This document shows, one piece after another, positions 25,384-33,722 of a stretch of DNA of 64,000 bases. The notes beneath the pieces were generated by a model that made no database searches, was not told the origin of the DNA, and saw only the letters and a list, made by a program, of their open reading frames with translations. Source of the DNA: Gaiellasilicea sp963794385. GTDB taxonomy: Bacteria; Actinomycetota; Thermoleophilia; Gaiellales; Gaiellaceae. The stretch spans positions 55,860-119,859 of the forward strand of contig CAWCDT010000018.1 in the NCBI GenBank assembly GCA_963794385.1, read 5' to 3'. The position numbers and the translations under genes are program-made. Within the stretch, counting starts at the first letter, position 1. Each line of letters starts with the position of its first letter.

Positions 25384-27518
25384 TCGCGGTTGCCAACGCG
25401 CGCGAACAGTCGCGTGCCCGCTACCCGGACGAGGAAGGCTTCGTCGAGCGCGACGGCGTCCGCGTCTTCTGGGAGGCGTACGGCGACGCGCCGACGACGT
25501 TCCTGCTCTACCCGACCTCGCCCATCTCGCACTCGCGGCTCTGGAAGGCCCAGATTCCGTACCTGTCGCGCCATTTCCGCGTCGTCGTCTTCGACCCGCG
25601 CGGGAACGGCCGCTCCGACCGCCCGACCGACCCCGCCGCCTACGCCCGGTGGGAGTACGTCGCCGACGGGAGGGCCGTGCTGGAGGCGAGCGGGACCCAG
25701 GAGGCGCTCGTGGGCGGCCTCTGCGACGGTGGCGGCTGGGCGCTCATGCTCGCTGCGACCGACCCGGCGGCCGTGCTCGGCGTGGTTGCGCTTGCGCCGT
25801 TCGTGCCCAGGCTGGCGTCGTCGCACCCGAACTACCGTCAGTACCCGTCGGACGTGCCGCTCGACACCGACGAGGGCTGGGCGAAGTGCAACCTGCACTA
25901 CTGGCGCCGCGACTACCGCGGCTTCCTCGAGTTCTTCTTCGCCCAGCAGCTCCCCGAGCCGCACTCGACGAAGCAGATCGAGGACTGCGTCCGCTGGGGA
26001 CTCGAGGGCGGCGCGGAGTCGCTGATCCTCGCGGACGAGGAGGCGCCGCTGCCCTGGGCGAGCGAAGAGGACGCCCGCGCGATCTGCGAGCGGGTGCGCT
26101 GCCCGGTGCTCGTGATCCACGGCGACCTCGACAACTGCCAGACGCGGGAACGGGCGACCGCGGTGGCCGAGCTGACGGGCGGGACGCTCGTGACACTCGA
26201 GGGCGCGGGACATCTCCCGCAGGCGCGGCACCCGGTGAAGGTGAACGGGCTCCTGAAGGACTTCGGCGACTCGGTCGTCCCACCGGCGCCGAAGGTGAAG
26301 ACGTGGACGCGGGCGCTCAGCCGCAGGCGGCGCGCCCTCTACGTCTCCTCGCCGATCGGCCTCGGGCACGCCCGGCGCGACGTCGCGATAGCGAAAGAGC
26401 TGCGGAAGCTGCATCCCGAGCTGGAGATCGACTGGCTCGCCCAGCACCCCGTCACGGCGGTGCTCGAGGCGGAGGGGGAGCGGATCCACCCTGCGAGCGC
26501 GCTGCTCGCGAACGAATCGGGGCACATCGAGAGCGAGTCCGCCGAGCACGACCTGCACGCCTTCCAGGCGATCAGGCGGATGGACGAGATCCTCGTCGCC
26601 AACTTCATGCTCTTCCTCGACGTGGTGCGCGAGGAGAACTACGACCTCTGGATCGGCGACGAGGCGTGGGAGGTCGACTACTTCCTGCACGAGAACCCCG
26701 AGCTGAAGTCGGCGGCGTACGTCTGGCTGACGGACTTCGTCGGGTGGCTGCCGATGGAGGACGGCGGCGAGCACGAGGCGTTCCTGACCACGGACTACAA
26801 CGCCGAGATGATCGAGCACATCGCCCGCTTCCCGCGGATCCGCGACCGCGCGGTCTTCGTCGGCAACCCCGACGATGTCGTGCCCGACTCGTTCGGCAAG
26901 GAGCTCCCGGGCATCCGCGACTGGACGGAGCAGCACTACGACTTCGCCGGTTACGTGACCGGGTTCGAGCCGGTCGCCGACCGTGAGAAGCTCCGCCACG
27001 AGCTCGGCTACCGGCGCGGCGAGCAGGTCTGCGTCGTCACCGTCGGCGGCTCTGGCGTCGGCGGCCACCTGCTCGAGCGGGTGATCGAGGCCTACCCGCA
27101 GGCGAAGAGCCTCGTGCCGGAGCTGCGGATGGTCGTCGTCGCCGGTCCCCGGATCGATCCGGCGAGCCTGCCGCAGCACGAGGGGCTCGAGATCCACGCC
27201 TACGTGCACGAGCTGTACCGCCACCTCGCCGCCTGCGACCTCGCCGTCGTCCAGGGCGGGCTGACGACGTCGATGGAGCTGACGGCGAATCGGCGGCCGT
27301 TCCTCTACTTCCCGCTCCGCCACCACTTCGAGCAGAACTTCCACGTGCACCACCGGCTGGAGCGCTACGGCGCCGGCCGGCGGATGGACTTCGAGACGGA
27401 CGGACCGGCCGAGATTGCAGTCGCGATCGCGGAGGAGATCGGTCGCGAGGTCGACTACCGGCCGGTCGAGTCGGACGGAGCAGCGCGCGCGGCCGCGCTG
27501 ATCGCCGAGCTCGTCTGA
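25380..27518 (+). CDS. Alpha/beta hydrolase paralogue 3 fused to a GT-B glycosyltransferase
   Basis: A 712-aa fusion. Residues 1-305 are the third paralogue (RARYPDEEGFVERDGVR, DEGWAKCNLHYWRRDYRGFLEFFFA), but the nucleophile elbow is G-L-C115-D-G: Cys replaces Ser, as in dienelactone hydrolases. The Asp (HGDLDN) and His (GAGHLPQ) remain. From about 317, RRRRALYVSSPIGLGHARRD opens an MGT-like GT-B glycosyltransferase of about 395 residues; its C-terminal half has VTVGGSGVGG, HAYVHELYRHLAACDLAVVQGG and FYFPLR-like LYFPLRHHFEQN, typical of nucleotide-sugar binding. It may glycosylate what the hydrolase releases. No stop codon or frame change at the junction (about 26330), so the fusion looks real. 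Confidence 0.85.
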   Translation: MIAVANAREQSRARYPDEEGFVERDGVRVFWEAYGDAPTTFLLYPTSPISHSRLWKAQIPYLSRHFRVVVFDPRGNGRSDRPTDPAAYARWEYVADGRAVLEASGTQEALVGGLCDGGGWALMLAATDPAAVLGVVALAPFVPRLASSHPNYRQYPSDVPLDTDEGWAKCNLHYWRRDYRGFLEFFFAQQLPEPHSTKQIEDCVRWGLEGGAESLILADEEAPLPWASEEDARAICERVRCPVLVIHGDLDNCQTRERATAVAELTGGTLVTLEGAGHLPQARHPVKVNGLLKDFGDSVVPPAPKVKTWTRALSRRRRALYVSSPIGLGHARRDVAIAKELRKLHPELEIDWLAQHPVTAVLEAEGERIHPASALLANESGHIESESAEHDLHAFQAIRRMDEILVANFMLFLDVVREENYDLWIGDEAWEVDYFLHENPELKSAAYVWLTDFVGWLPMEDGGEHEAFLTTDYNAEMIEHIARFPRIRDRAVFVGNPDDVVPDSFGKELPGIRDWTEQHYDFAGYVTGFEPVADREKLRHELGYRRGEQVCVVTVGGSGVGGHLLERVIEAYPQAKSLVPELRMVVVAGPRIDPASLPQHEGLEIHAYVHELYRHLAACDLAVVQGGLTTSMELTANRRPFLYFPLRHHFEQNFHVHHRLERYGAGRRMDFETDGPAEIAVAIAEEIGREVDYRPVESDGAARAAALIAELV

Positions 27519-27694
27519 GGCTCATCCCCTCGCGCCCGCGCGGTGCCCCCACGTCAGGTAGCGACGATTCCGGCGAGCGCGAGGGCTGCGAACGTGAACT
27601 GGTACGCGTCGTCGCGTGTGGTCGAGGTGACGCCCGCCGCGGAAGATTCCACCGCGGTTCTGCGTCCTTTTGTCAGTTGGACTCGGAAGGACGT

Positions 27695-27841
27695 ATGACC
27701 AGGACGACTCTTTTCCTCGCGGTGCTGACGGTTGCGGCTCTCTCGGTCGCGGTTCCGGAGCGTGCGGCGGCGGACACGCGGCCCGGGAAGCGGATCGCAT
27801 TCACCCTGCGGCCGCCGAAGGAGCTGAGATGCCGGTTCTGA
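27695..27841 (+). CDS. 48-aa exported peptide
   Basis: ATG 27695 behind GGAAGG. It begins MTRTTLFLAVLTVAALSVAV and runs on through PERAAA, giving a signal peptide with AxA cleavage, then about 25 residues that are basic (DTRPGKRIAFTLRPPKEL). It ends inside the start of the next gene (13-bp overlap), so the two are coupled. Small and unrecognised. Confidence 0.4.
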   Translation: MTRTTLFLAVLTVAALSVAVPERAAADTRPGKRIAFTLRPPKELRCRF

Positions 27842-28695
27842 GCACCGGGCGCCGCGGACGCCGCCGCGTCCTCAACGCAATCGCCTGGTTGACGCTCGCC
27901 GGGCTGTTGGCGCTCGTCCTGGGCACGCTCCCGGCGACGGCGGCTGCCGATGCGAAGCGCTGCGACGGTAAGGCCGATGTGTCTCTTCCTCTCCCCGCCG
28001 GCGACGACACCGGACAGTTTCTCGTCGGCGACGAGCAGTTCGATCTGCGATTGACAGAGACGCAGTCGGCGGACAACCGGAAGATCACCATCCCGGCGTA
28101 TCCCAGCACGGAGCCGCCCGCGAACCTGAATGCGTCGATCGATGCCGGGCTCACCAGTATCGAAGGCCACAACATCGACGAGGTGATCACGGTCGCGGAA
28201 GTCACGAGGATCGGGAACGGCGCGACGCCGATGAAGATTCGAGTGTGTGTCGAGTTCGATCCGCACCAAGTCCCCGATCTCCGGCCGGGGAGGTATCGGG
28301 GCGCAGTCGTCCTGAGCGCCGACAACTACCAAGATGCTGTGATCCCGATCGTCGTCACGTTTCGTGCTCCGCCCAGCGAGGGGCTCAGGATGGCGGCGGC
28401 CGGTGTCGTCCTCGGTCTCATCGTGAAGATGCTGACCGAGCTTGGATCGGGCCGCCGCTCGCGGACGGGCGCTTCGGGACAGGGCCTGCGTAGCTACGTG
28501 TTTCAGTGGAGCTTCCCGCTGGCGATCATCCTCGGCGTTCTCGCGGGCTGGCTTGGCTTCGTCGAGATGTACGAGTCGAACCCGACGTGGGGCGTCGGCG
28601 GCGGAACAGACTCGATCAAGCTCTTTGCGGCGTGCTTCGGGTTCCAGATGGGCTCCATCGGCGGAGCGGACATGACCAAGCGACTCACGGGGTAG
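27829..28695 (+). CDS. Membrane-anchored exported protein, unknown
   Basis: A 288-aa protein. A signal/anchor helix lies near residues 18-40 (LTLAGLLALVLGTLPATAAA). The exported domain (about 45-180) has beta-sandwich style with VEFDPHQVPDLRPGRYRGAVVLSADN, reminiscent of Ig-like or CARDB modules. Two C-terminal helices lie near 185-205 and 222-250. Begins at ATG 27829 with GAAGGAGC upstream. Next gene starts 4 bp after the stop. Likely part of a three-gene surface operon (27695-29398). Function unknown. Confidence 0.6.
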   Translation: MPVLSTGRRGRRRVLNAIAWLTLAGLLALVLGTLPATAAADAKRCDGKADVSLPLPAGDDTGQFLVGDEQFDLRLTETQSADNRKITIPAYPSTEPPANLNASIDAGLTSIEGHNIDEVITVAEVTRIGNGATPMKIRVCVEFDPHQVPDLRPGRYRGAVVLSADNYQDAVIPIVVTFRAPPSEGLRMAAAGVVLGLIVKMLTELGSGRRSRTGASGQGLRSYVFQWSFPLAIILGVLAGWLGFVEMYESNPTWGVGGGTDSIKLFAACFGFQMGSIGGADMTKRLTG

Positions 28696-28699
28696 AGCG

Positions 28700-29398
28700 A
28701 TGTCGTTCTCGTTCATCCGTCGCGGACTCGTCGTCACGGCGCTGGCACTTTCCTGTCTCGCGGCTGCCGCTCCCGCGGCGGTGGAGCAGGTCGCACTGCC
28801 GAGCTTTGCGTGCTACGAGGCGAGGTTCACGTCGCTGCGTTCGCCCACGCTCCGCATCGTGGATCAGTTCTCCAAGCGCACGACGACACTCTCCTCGGCC
28901 GTGTCGTTCTGCACGCCCGCCCGAGCGAAGGGCGCCCCGGCCGGTGCGCCGGTCCACCTCGCCTGCCACTCAGTGCAGGAGCAGCCCCTTGCGGTCGGCG
29001 CCGTCGCGGTGTCGAGCCTGTCCGCCCGCGTAGAAGTGACGCCGGTCGCGGCGCAGACGCTCTGTACGCCCGCGGCGGTCACGACCGGAGGCGCACTCAC
29101 CGATCCGCCCAGCGGGCTCGACGACTTCACCTGCTACCGCGTACGTGCGCAGACGGCCTCGGCGGGCCCTCTTGTTGTCGCCGATCGGTTCGGAGCATCC
29201 GACGATGTACTCGGCAGGATCGTCTCCATCTGTGCTCCGGCGTCGGTGAACGGCTCCAGGCCGCATCAGCGTGCGATGCTCGTCTGCCACGAGTTGACCT
29301 CTAAGGCACGGGCAAGCCAGGCAATCGTCCGGAGCAGGTACGGGCTCCTGAAGGCGTCGCCGGGGCTGCGTCGGCAGTTCTGCGTGCCCTCGTACTAG
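28700..29398 (+). CDS. Secreted protein with two Cys-rich repeats
   Basis: A 232-aa exported protein: signal peptide (1-28), then two similar units of about 100 residues. Each has a FACYEAR/FTCYRVR start, a VVDQF/VADRF strand, an FCTPARAKG/ICAPASVNG Cys motif and an LACHSV/LVCHEL Cys strand; a further Cys pair (TLCTPA, QFCVPSY) closes each. Conserved Cys spacing suggests disulfide-bonded beta domains, possibly like the DUF7450-type repeats. Its stop TAG (29396-29398) is itself the first three bases of palindromic element E2. Confidence 0.6.
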   Translation: MSFSFIRRGLVVTALALSCLAAAAPAAVEQVALPSFACYEARFTSLRSPTLRIVDQFSKRTTTLSSAVSFCTPARAKGAPAGAPVHLACHSVQEQPLAVGAVAVSSLSARVEVTPVAAQTLCTPAAVTTGGALTDPPSGLDDFTCYRVRAQTASAGPLVVADRFGASDDVLGRIVSICAPASVNGSRPHQRAMLVCHELTSKARASQAIVRSRYGLLKASPGLRRQFCVPSY

Positions 29399-29562
29399 AT
29401 GATTGATCGGCAATTACCGCACTTGCGGATGACGACCCAGACACGGCGCCGGGAGCCACCCTCGGCCTTGCCAAGGCAACCAGCCTTGGCTGCGACCGAG
29501 TGCGGCCCCCCGCTTGGTCTGGATCGCCCCCGCGAGCACGCCAATTACCGATCAACCATCTA
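29396..29562 (+). repeat. Long palindromic element E2 (167 bp), stop codon to stop codon
   Basis: The termini TAGATGATTGATCGGCAATT and the complement of AATTACCGATCAACCATCTA pair 18 of 20. Inner arms pair imperfectly (CCAGAC with GTCTGG). The centre GCCAAGGC-AACCA-GCCTTGGC follows CTCGG and precedes TGCG. Both terminal TAGs are used as stops: of the upstream secreted-protein gene (29396-29398) and of the convergent ATPase gene (complement of 29560-29562). No coding potential. Probably a bidirectional terminator and a member of the E1-E3 family. Confidence 0.82.
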
Positions 29563-30750
29563 GGCGGTTGCCGCCAACGCCCCGGCGCGGAGCGAGTCGC
29601 CTGTCGCCGGGTCGAAGAAGTGCAGGCGCGTGTGGTCGAGGGCGAGCCGGAGCCGGTCGCCGGGACGGACGGACGAGCCTTCGGGCAGCTCGGCGGTGAA
29701 GAGCGCGCGCCGGTCGGTCGCAAGCAGGATCGGCCGGTCGCCCTCATCCGTCGCCGCGCGCACCGAGTCGACGTCGACCTGGGGCGCATCGATCGTGAAG
29801 AGCACGTGCGTCGCCGAACCGAGCTCTTCGACGACCGCCGCCTCGACCTCGAGCGTGGGCTGGCCGTCCTGAGCCGTTCGCGCGTCGTCGAAGTCCTGTG
29901 GCCGGATCCCGAGGATCACGCTGCGGCCCGCGAATGAGTCCGGCCGCCGCGTCGGGCTGAGCGGGAGCCGGAAGCCGGCGAACTCGACCGTGTCCTCGCC
30001 GAGCTCGGCCTCGACGAGGTTCATCGCCGGCGAGCCGATGAACGCTGCGACGAAGAGGTTGACCGGCTCGCGGTAGAGCCGTTGCGGCGTGTCGACCTGC
30101 TGCAACGTGCCGTCGCGCATCACCGCGACCCGGGTGCCGAGCGTCATCGCCTCGACTTGGTCGTGCGTCACGTACACGGTCGTGACCCCGAGCCGGTCGT
30201 GCAGGCGGGCGAGCTCCCCGCGCATGTCGACGCGCAGTTTCGCGTCGAGGTTCGAGAGCGGCTCGTCCATCAGGAACGCGGCCGGCTCGCGCACGATGGC
30301 GCGGCCCATCGCGACGCGCTGGCGCTGCCCGCCCGAGAGCGCGCCCGGGCGGCGGTCGAGCAGCTCCTCGAGCCCGAGCATTCGCGCGACCTCCGCGACC
30401 CGCTGCTCGATCACGCGCTTCGGCGTCTTCCTGACCTTTAGGCCGTAGCCGAGGTTCTTCGCAACGGAGAGGTGCGGATAGAGCGCGTAGTTCTGGAACA
30501 CCATCGCGATGTCGCGGTCGCGCGGCGCGAGCCGTGACACCTCGCGCTCGCCGATCCAGATCTCGCCGTCGGTCACCTCCTCGAGCCCCGCGATCATTCG
30601 GAGGAGGGTGGACTTGCCGCAGCCCGAGGGGCCGACGAGCACCATGAACTCGCCGCTGCCGATCGCGAGGCTGACGTCGTCGACCGCGCGGACGTCGCCC
30701 GCGTAGACCTTGCCGACCTGCTCGAGCCTGATCTCGGACACGTCCCGCAC
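29560..30750 (-). CDS. Sugar ABC transporter ATPase (MsmX/UgpC type)
   Basis: A 396-aa cytoplasmic ATPase. Walker A GPSGCGKSTLL near 40, Q-loop FQNYALYPHL near 88, signature LSGGQRQRVAMGRA near 137, Walker B AFLMDEPLSNLD near 157, H-loop VTHDQ near 195, then an OB/TOBE regulatory domain (about 240-390). Length is typical of CUT1-family ATPases, which can serve several sugar importers. Divergent from the LacI-permease operon, so it probably powers the permeases at 31875-33652 and maybe others. The start is GTG 30750. Its TAG stop is inside element E2. Confidence 0.92.
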   Translation of the reverse strand: MRDVSEIRLEQVGKVYAGDVRAVDDVSLAIGSGEFMVLVGPSGCGKSTLLRMIAGLEEVTDGEIWIGEREVSRLAPRDRDIAMVFQNYALYPHLSVAKNLGYGLKVRKTPKRVIEQRVAEVARMLGLEELLDRRPGALSGGQRQRVAMGRAIVREPAAFLMDEPLSNLDAKLRVDMRGELARLHDRLGVTTVYVTHDQVEAMTLGTRVAVMRDGTLQQVDTPQRLYREPVNLFVAAFIGSPAMNLVEAELGEDTVEFAGFRLPLSPTRRPDSFAGRSVILGIRPQDFDDARTAQDGQPTLEVEAAVVEELGSATHVLFTIDAPQVDVDSVRAATDEGDRPILLATDRRALFTAELPEGSSVRPGDRLRLALDHTRLHFFDPATGDSLRAGALAATA

Positions 30751-30801
30751 CTCCGTGTTCGCTCTTGACGCCGCCCGCGATCATATGGCATTGTCGCCTT
30801 G

Positions 30802-30830
30802 CTGTAAACGTTCTCAGTAAACCTTTTCAG
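30802..30830. promoter_or_regulatory. Two LacI-type operator sites
   Basis: CTGTAAACGTTCTCAG (30802-30817) and AGTAAACCTTTTCAG (30816-30830), side by side, imperfect palindromes of the AAACGTTT class, in the 129-bp gap between the ATPase and the LacI gene. Suits coordinated control of both directions. Confidence 0.55.
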
Positions 30831-30879
30831 CATCGACGGACACGAGACCCATCCAACGCCCGAGAACGAGGCCGGCGCG

Positions 30880-31878
30880 GTGCCGACAATCACCACCGTC
30901 GCCCGCCTCGCCAACGTCTCGGTCGCCTCGGCGTCGCGCGTCCTGAACGGCATTCGTACGAGCCCGGCCACTCTGGCCAGGGTGACCGAGGCCGCCGAGG
31001 CGGTCGGTTATGTACCGAACGCGGCTGCGCGCAGCCTCCGCTCCCGTCGCACTCGCCAGATCGCGTTCGCGATGCCGGACGTCGGCAACCCGGTCTACAC
31101 GACGATGGTCCGCTCGATCCAGGACGTCGTCCAGGCGCGTGGCCTACGGCTCCTGCTCCACTCGACCGGGGCGGACTCGGACGACGAGCTCGCGATGCTC
31201 CGCGACCTCAAGCACCGCTTCGTCGACGGCCTGATCCTCGCGTCGCTCGACCTGACCCAGACGCACGCCGTCGAGCTCGAGCGAGCGGCCGCGCCGGTGG
31301 TCGTGCTCGGGCGGCCGACGCGCGGGACCCGCGTCGACACCGTTCGCGCCCACTCGCGCCGCGGAGCGGCCGAGGCCGTGCGGCATCTCCACGCGCTCGG
31401 CCGACGCCGGATCGCGTTCGTGAACGGCCCGACGCACACGGCTCCGGGCTCGTCGCGCCGGCTCGGCTACCTCGACGGCCTCCGCTCGTGCGACCTCGGC
31501 CGCGACGACGGCCTTTGCGAGGTCGCGGACGACTTCATGGTCGAGCCCGGCCGCGTCGCCACCGAGCGGCTGCTCGAACGCGTGCGCCCGGACGCCCTCC
31601 TGTGTGCGAACGACCTGCTCGCCGTCGGGGCTCTGGCGGCCCTGCGCAGCGCGGAGCTCGACGTGCCGGGCGACGTCGCGCTCGTCGGCATGGACAACAG
31701 CGCACTGTCGGAGGTGACCTGGCCGACGCTCACGACCGTCGACCTGGGCTCGGCCGAGCGCGCCCGCATCGCGGCCGAGCTCCTGCTCGAGCGGATCGAG
31801 CAGCCCGAGCGAGAGCCGGAGGTGGTGGGTGTTCAGCCGCGCCTCGTCGTCCGAGCCTCCTCCGGAGATCCCGCGTGA
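30880..31878 (+). CDS. LacI-family transcriptional regulator
   Basis: A 332-aa regulator. Residues 1-55 carry the LacI helix-turn-helix (TITTVARLANVSVASASRVLNG), the hinge follows (YVPNAAARSLRSRRT), then the periplasmic-binding-like effector domain (IAFAMPDVGNPVYTTMVRSI, CANDLLAVGALAAL, GDVALVGMDNSALSEVTWP). GTG 30880 is the natural start. Its stop overlaps the first permease start (GTGA). Should repress the adjacent sugar uptake/catabolism operon and probably the divergent ATPase. Confidence 0.93.
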   Translation: MPTITTVARLANVSVASASRVLNGIRTSPATLARVTEAAEAVGYVPNAAARSLRSRRTRQIAFAMPDVGNPVYTTMVRSIQDVVQARGLRLLLHSTGADSDDELAMLRDLKHRFVDGLILASLDLTQTHAVELERAAAPVVVLGRPTRGTRVDTVRAHSRRGAAEAVRHLHALGRRRIAFVNGPTHTAPGSSRRLGYLDGLRSCDLGRDDGLCEVADDFMVEPGRVATERLLERVRPDALLCANDLLAVGALAALRSAELDVPGDVALVGMDNSALSEVTWPTLTTVDLGSAERARIAAELLLERIEQPEREPEVVGVQPRLVVRASSGDPA

Positions 31879-32807
31879 CCGCGGTTCCCGAGGCGACTCG
31901 GCCGCCGTTCGGGCGCGGTCGCAGCCGGGCCGGGTCCGGGCTCTCCGGAACCGAGACCGCGGTGCTGTTGATCCCGGCGCTGCTGCCCGTCTTGATCCTG
32001 AGCGTCGTTCCGCTCGTGCGGGGGATCTATCTCGGCTTCACCGACTCGCGCGCCGGCCTCGGCGTCCCCACCAACTTCATCGGGCTCGACAACTTCCGCG
32101 CCCTGCTCGACGACGAGCTGTTCGTCAACTCGTTCAAGATCGGCCTGATCTGGTCGCTAGCGGTGACCGCGATCGGCTTCTTCTTCGCGCTCGGGCTCGC
32201 GCTCCTGCTCACTCAGAACCTGCGCGGGCGCTGGCTCGCGCGCTCGCTGGCGCTGGTCCCCTGGGCGATGCCCTCGGTGATCGTCGGGATCATGTGGAAG
32301 CTCTTCTTCCAGCCGCAGGCAGGGATCCTGAACGAGATCCTCCGGCGGCTCCACCTTCCCGGCGACACCACCGACTGGCTTTCCAGCTTCAGCTGGGCGC
32401 TGCCGGCGGTGATCCTCGTTGGCGTCTGGGCCGGCATGCCCCAGACCACCGTGGCGCTGCTGGCGGGGCTGCAGTCGATCCGCGAGGAGCTGCACGAGGC
32501 GGCCGCGGTCGACGGCGCGACCACGTGGCAGCGATTCCGCACGATCACCCTGCCGCAGCTGAAGCCCGTGATCATCGCGATCACGACGCTCGACTTCATC
32601 TGGAACTTCAACTCGTTCGGCCTCGTCTACGTCCTCACCGAGGGCGGGCCGGCGGGGAAGACGCAGCTGCCGATGCTGTTCGGCTACAGCCAGGCGTTCG
32701 AGTACGGCGAGTTCGGCTACGCGGCGGCGCTCGGCAGCGCGATGGTGCTCGTGATCTCGGCCGTGCTCGTCTTCTATCTCTGGGGCCGGCTGAAGGAGGC
32801 GAAGTGA
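31875..32807 (+). CDS. Sugar ABC transporter permease (MalF-like)
   Basis: A 310-aa CUT1 permease with six helices and the ATPase-docking EAA loop EAAAVDGATTWQRFRTITLP near 218. N-terminal basic segment, then LSGTETAVLLIPALLPVLIL as first helix. Partner of the MalG-like permease (GTGA overlap) and of the binding protein at 33723. Substrate not deducible from sequence. Confidence 0.92.
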   Translation: MTAVPEATRPPFGRGRSRAGSGLSGTETAVLLIPALLPVLILSVVPLVRGIYLGFTDSRAGLGVPTNFIGLDNFRALLDDELFVNSFKIGLIWSLAVTAIGFFFALGLALLLTQNLRGRWLARSLALVPWAMPSVIVGIMWKLFFQPQAGILNEILRRLHLPGDTTDWLSSFSWALPAVILVGVWAGMPQTTVALLAGLQSIREELHEAAAVDGATTWQRFRTITLPQLKPVIIAITTLDFIWNFNSFGLVYVLTEGGPAGKTQLPMLFGYSQAFEYGEFGYAAALGSAMVLVISAVLVFYLWGRLKEAK

Positions 32808-33652
32808 TCGTCAGCGCGAACCCCCGGCGCACCCGCACAGCCCAGTACGTCGCGCTCTTCGGCTACCTCGTCTTCCTCGGCTTCCCGCTCCTCTGGATGC
32901 TCTCAATGTCCTTGAAGGGCCCGCGCGAGCTCGTCGAGCTCTACCCCTCCTTCATCCCCGAGGACGTCACGTTCGAGAATTACCGCGCCGCGCTGACCGA
33001 GAACGACCACGAGCTGGTCCGGAGCGCGATCAATAGCCTCAAAGTGGCGTCGGTCACCGCGCTCCTGACGGTGATCATCGGCCTCCCCGCTGCCTACGTC
33101 CTCGCCCGGCGGAAAGGCCTGATCACGCGGCTCGGGATCGGCTGGATCCTGCTCAGCCAGATGTTCCCGCTGATCCTGATCATCATCCCGCTCTTCCTGC
33201 TCCTGCGCGACCTCGGGCTGACGAACTCCCACGTCGGCCTGATCTTCGTCTACAACGTCTGGGCGCTGCCGTTCGTCCTCTGGATGCTCTACACGTACGT
33301 GCGCGGGATCCCCCCCGACCTCGAAGAGGCGGCGACCGTCGACGGGGCGACCCGGTTCCAGGTCCTGACCGGGATCATCGCGCCGCTCCTCCTGCCGGGA
33401 ATCGTCGTCACAACGCTCTTCGCCTTCATCACCGCGTGGAACGAGTTCTTCTTCGCGCTCGTCATCCTCGAGAGCCCCGACCTGCCGACCCTGCCGCTGC
33501 GGCTCGCGCAGTACGTGGGCATCGAGGGAGTCGTCAGGTTCGGCCCGCTGGCCGCGGCCGCCCTGCTCGCGACGCTGCCGAGCCTCCTGCTCTTCGTTGT
33601 CATCCAGCGCTGGCTGACCAGCGGCCTGCTCTCAGGGGCGGTCAAGGGCTGA
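32804..33652 (+). CDS. Sugar ABC transporter permease (MalG-like)
   Basis: A 282-aa CUT1 permease: helices from about residue 15, EAA loop EEAATVDGATRFQVLTGIIAP near 180, and the C-terminal FVVIQRWLTSGLLSGAVKG that is nearly universal in MalG proteins. GTG 32804 overlaps the previous stop. Together with the MalF-like permease, the 33723 binding protein and the 29560 ATPase it completes an importer. Confidence 0.93.
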   Translation: MIVSANPRRTRTAQYVALFGYLVFLGFPLLWMLSMSLKGPRELVELYPSFIPEDVTFENYRAALTENDHELVRSAINSLKVASVTALLTVIIGLPAAYVLARRKGLITRLGIGWILLSQMFPLILIIIPLFLLLRDLGLTNSHVGLIFVYNVWALPFVLWMLYTYVRGIPPDLEEAATVDGATRFQVLTGIIAPLLLPGIVVTTLFAFITAWNEFFFALVILESPDLPTLPLRLAQYVGIEGVVRFGPLAAAALLATLPSLLLFVVIQRWLTSGLLSGAVKG

Positions 33653-33722
33653 TGCGCTGGTCTCCAAGGAAATCCCGGCGTCGAATCGGACGGCGCCTCG
33701 ACCGCAGAAAGGCGGGTCAACA

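Noticed and set aside
25149..27353. A 734-codon minus-strand frame opposite the hydrolase-GT gene
   Set aside because: Composition (Val, Glu, Arg, Leu runs) is that of reverse-complemented coding DNA, with no family motif.
27519..27694. Fourth palindromic element between the GT fusion and the exported peptide
   Set aside because: Only short local inverted repeats (CCGCGG pairs); no terminal arms, no CTCGG/TGCG core.
29396..29562. E2 as an integron attC site
   Set aside because: attC cores (GTTRRRY/RYYYAAC) are absent at the ends, and no integrase or cassette array is present.
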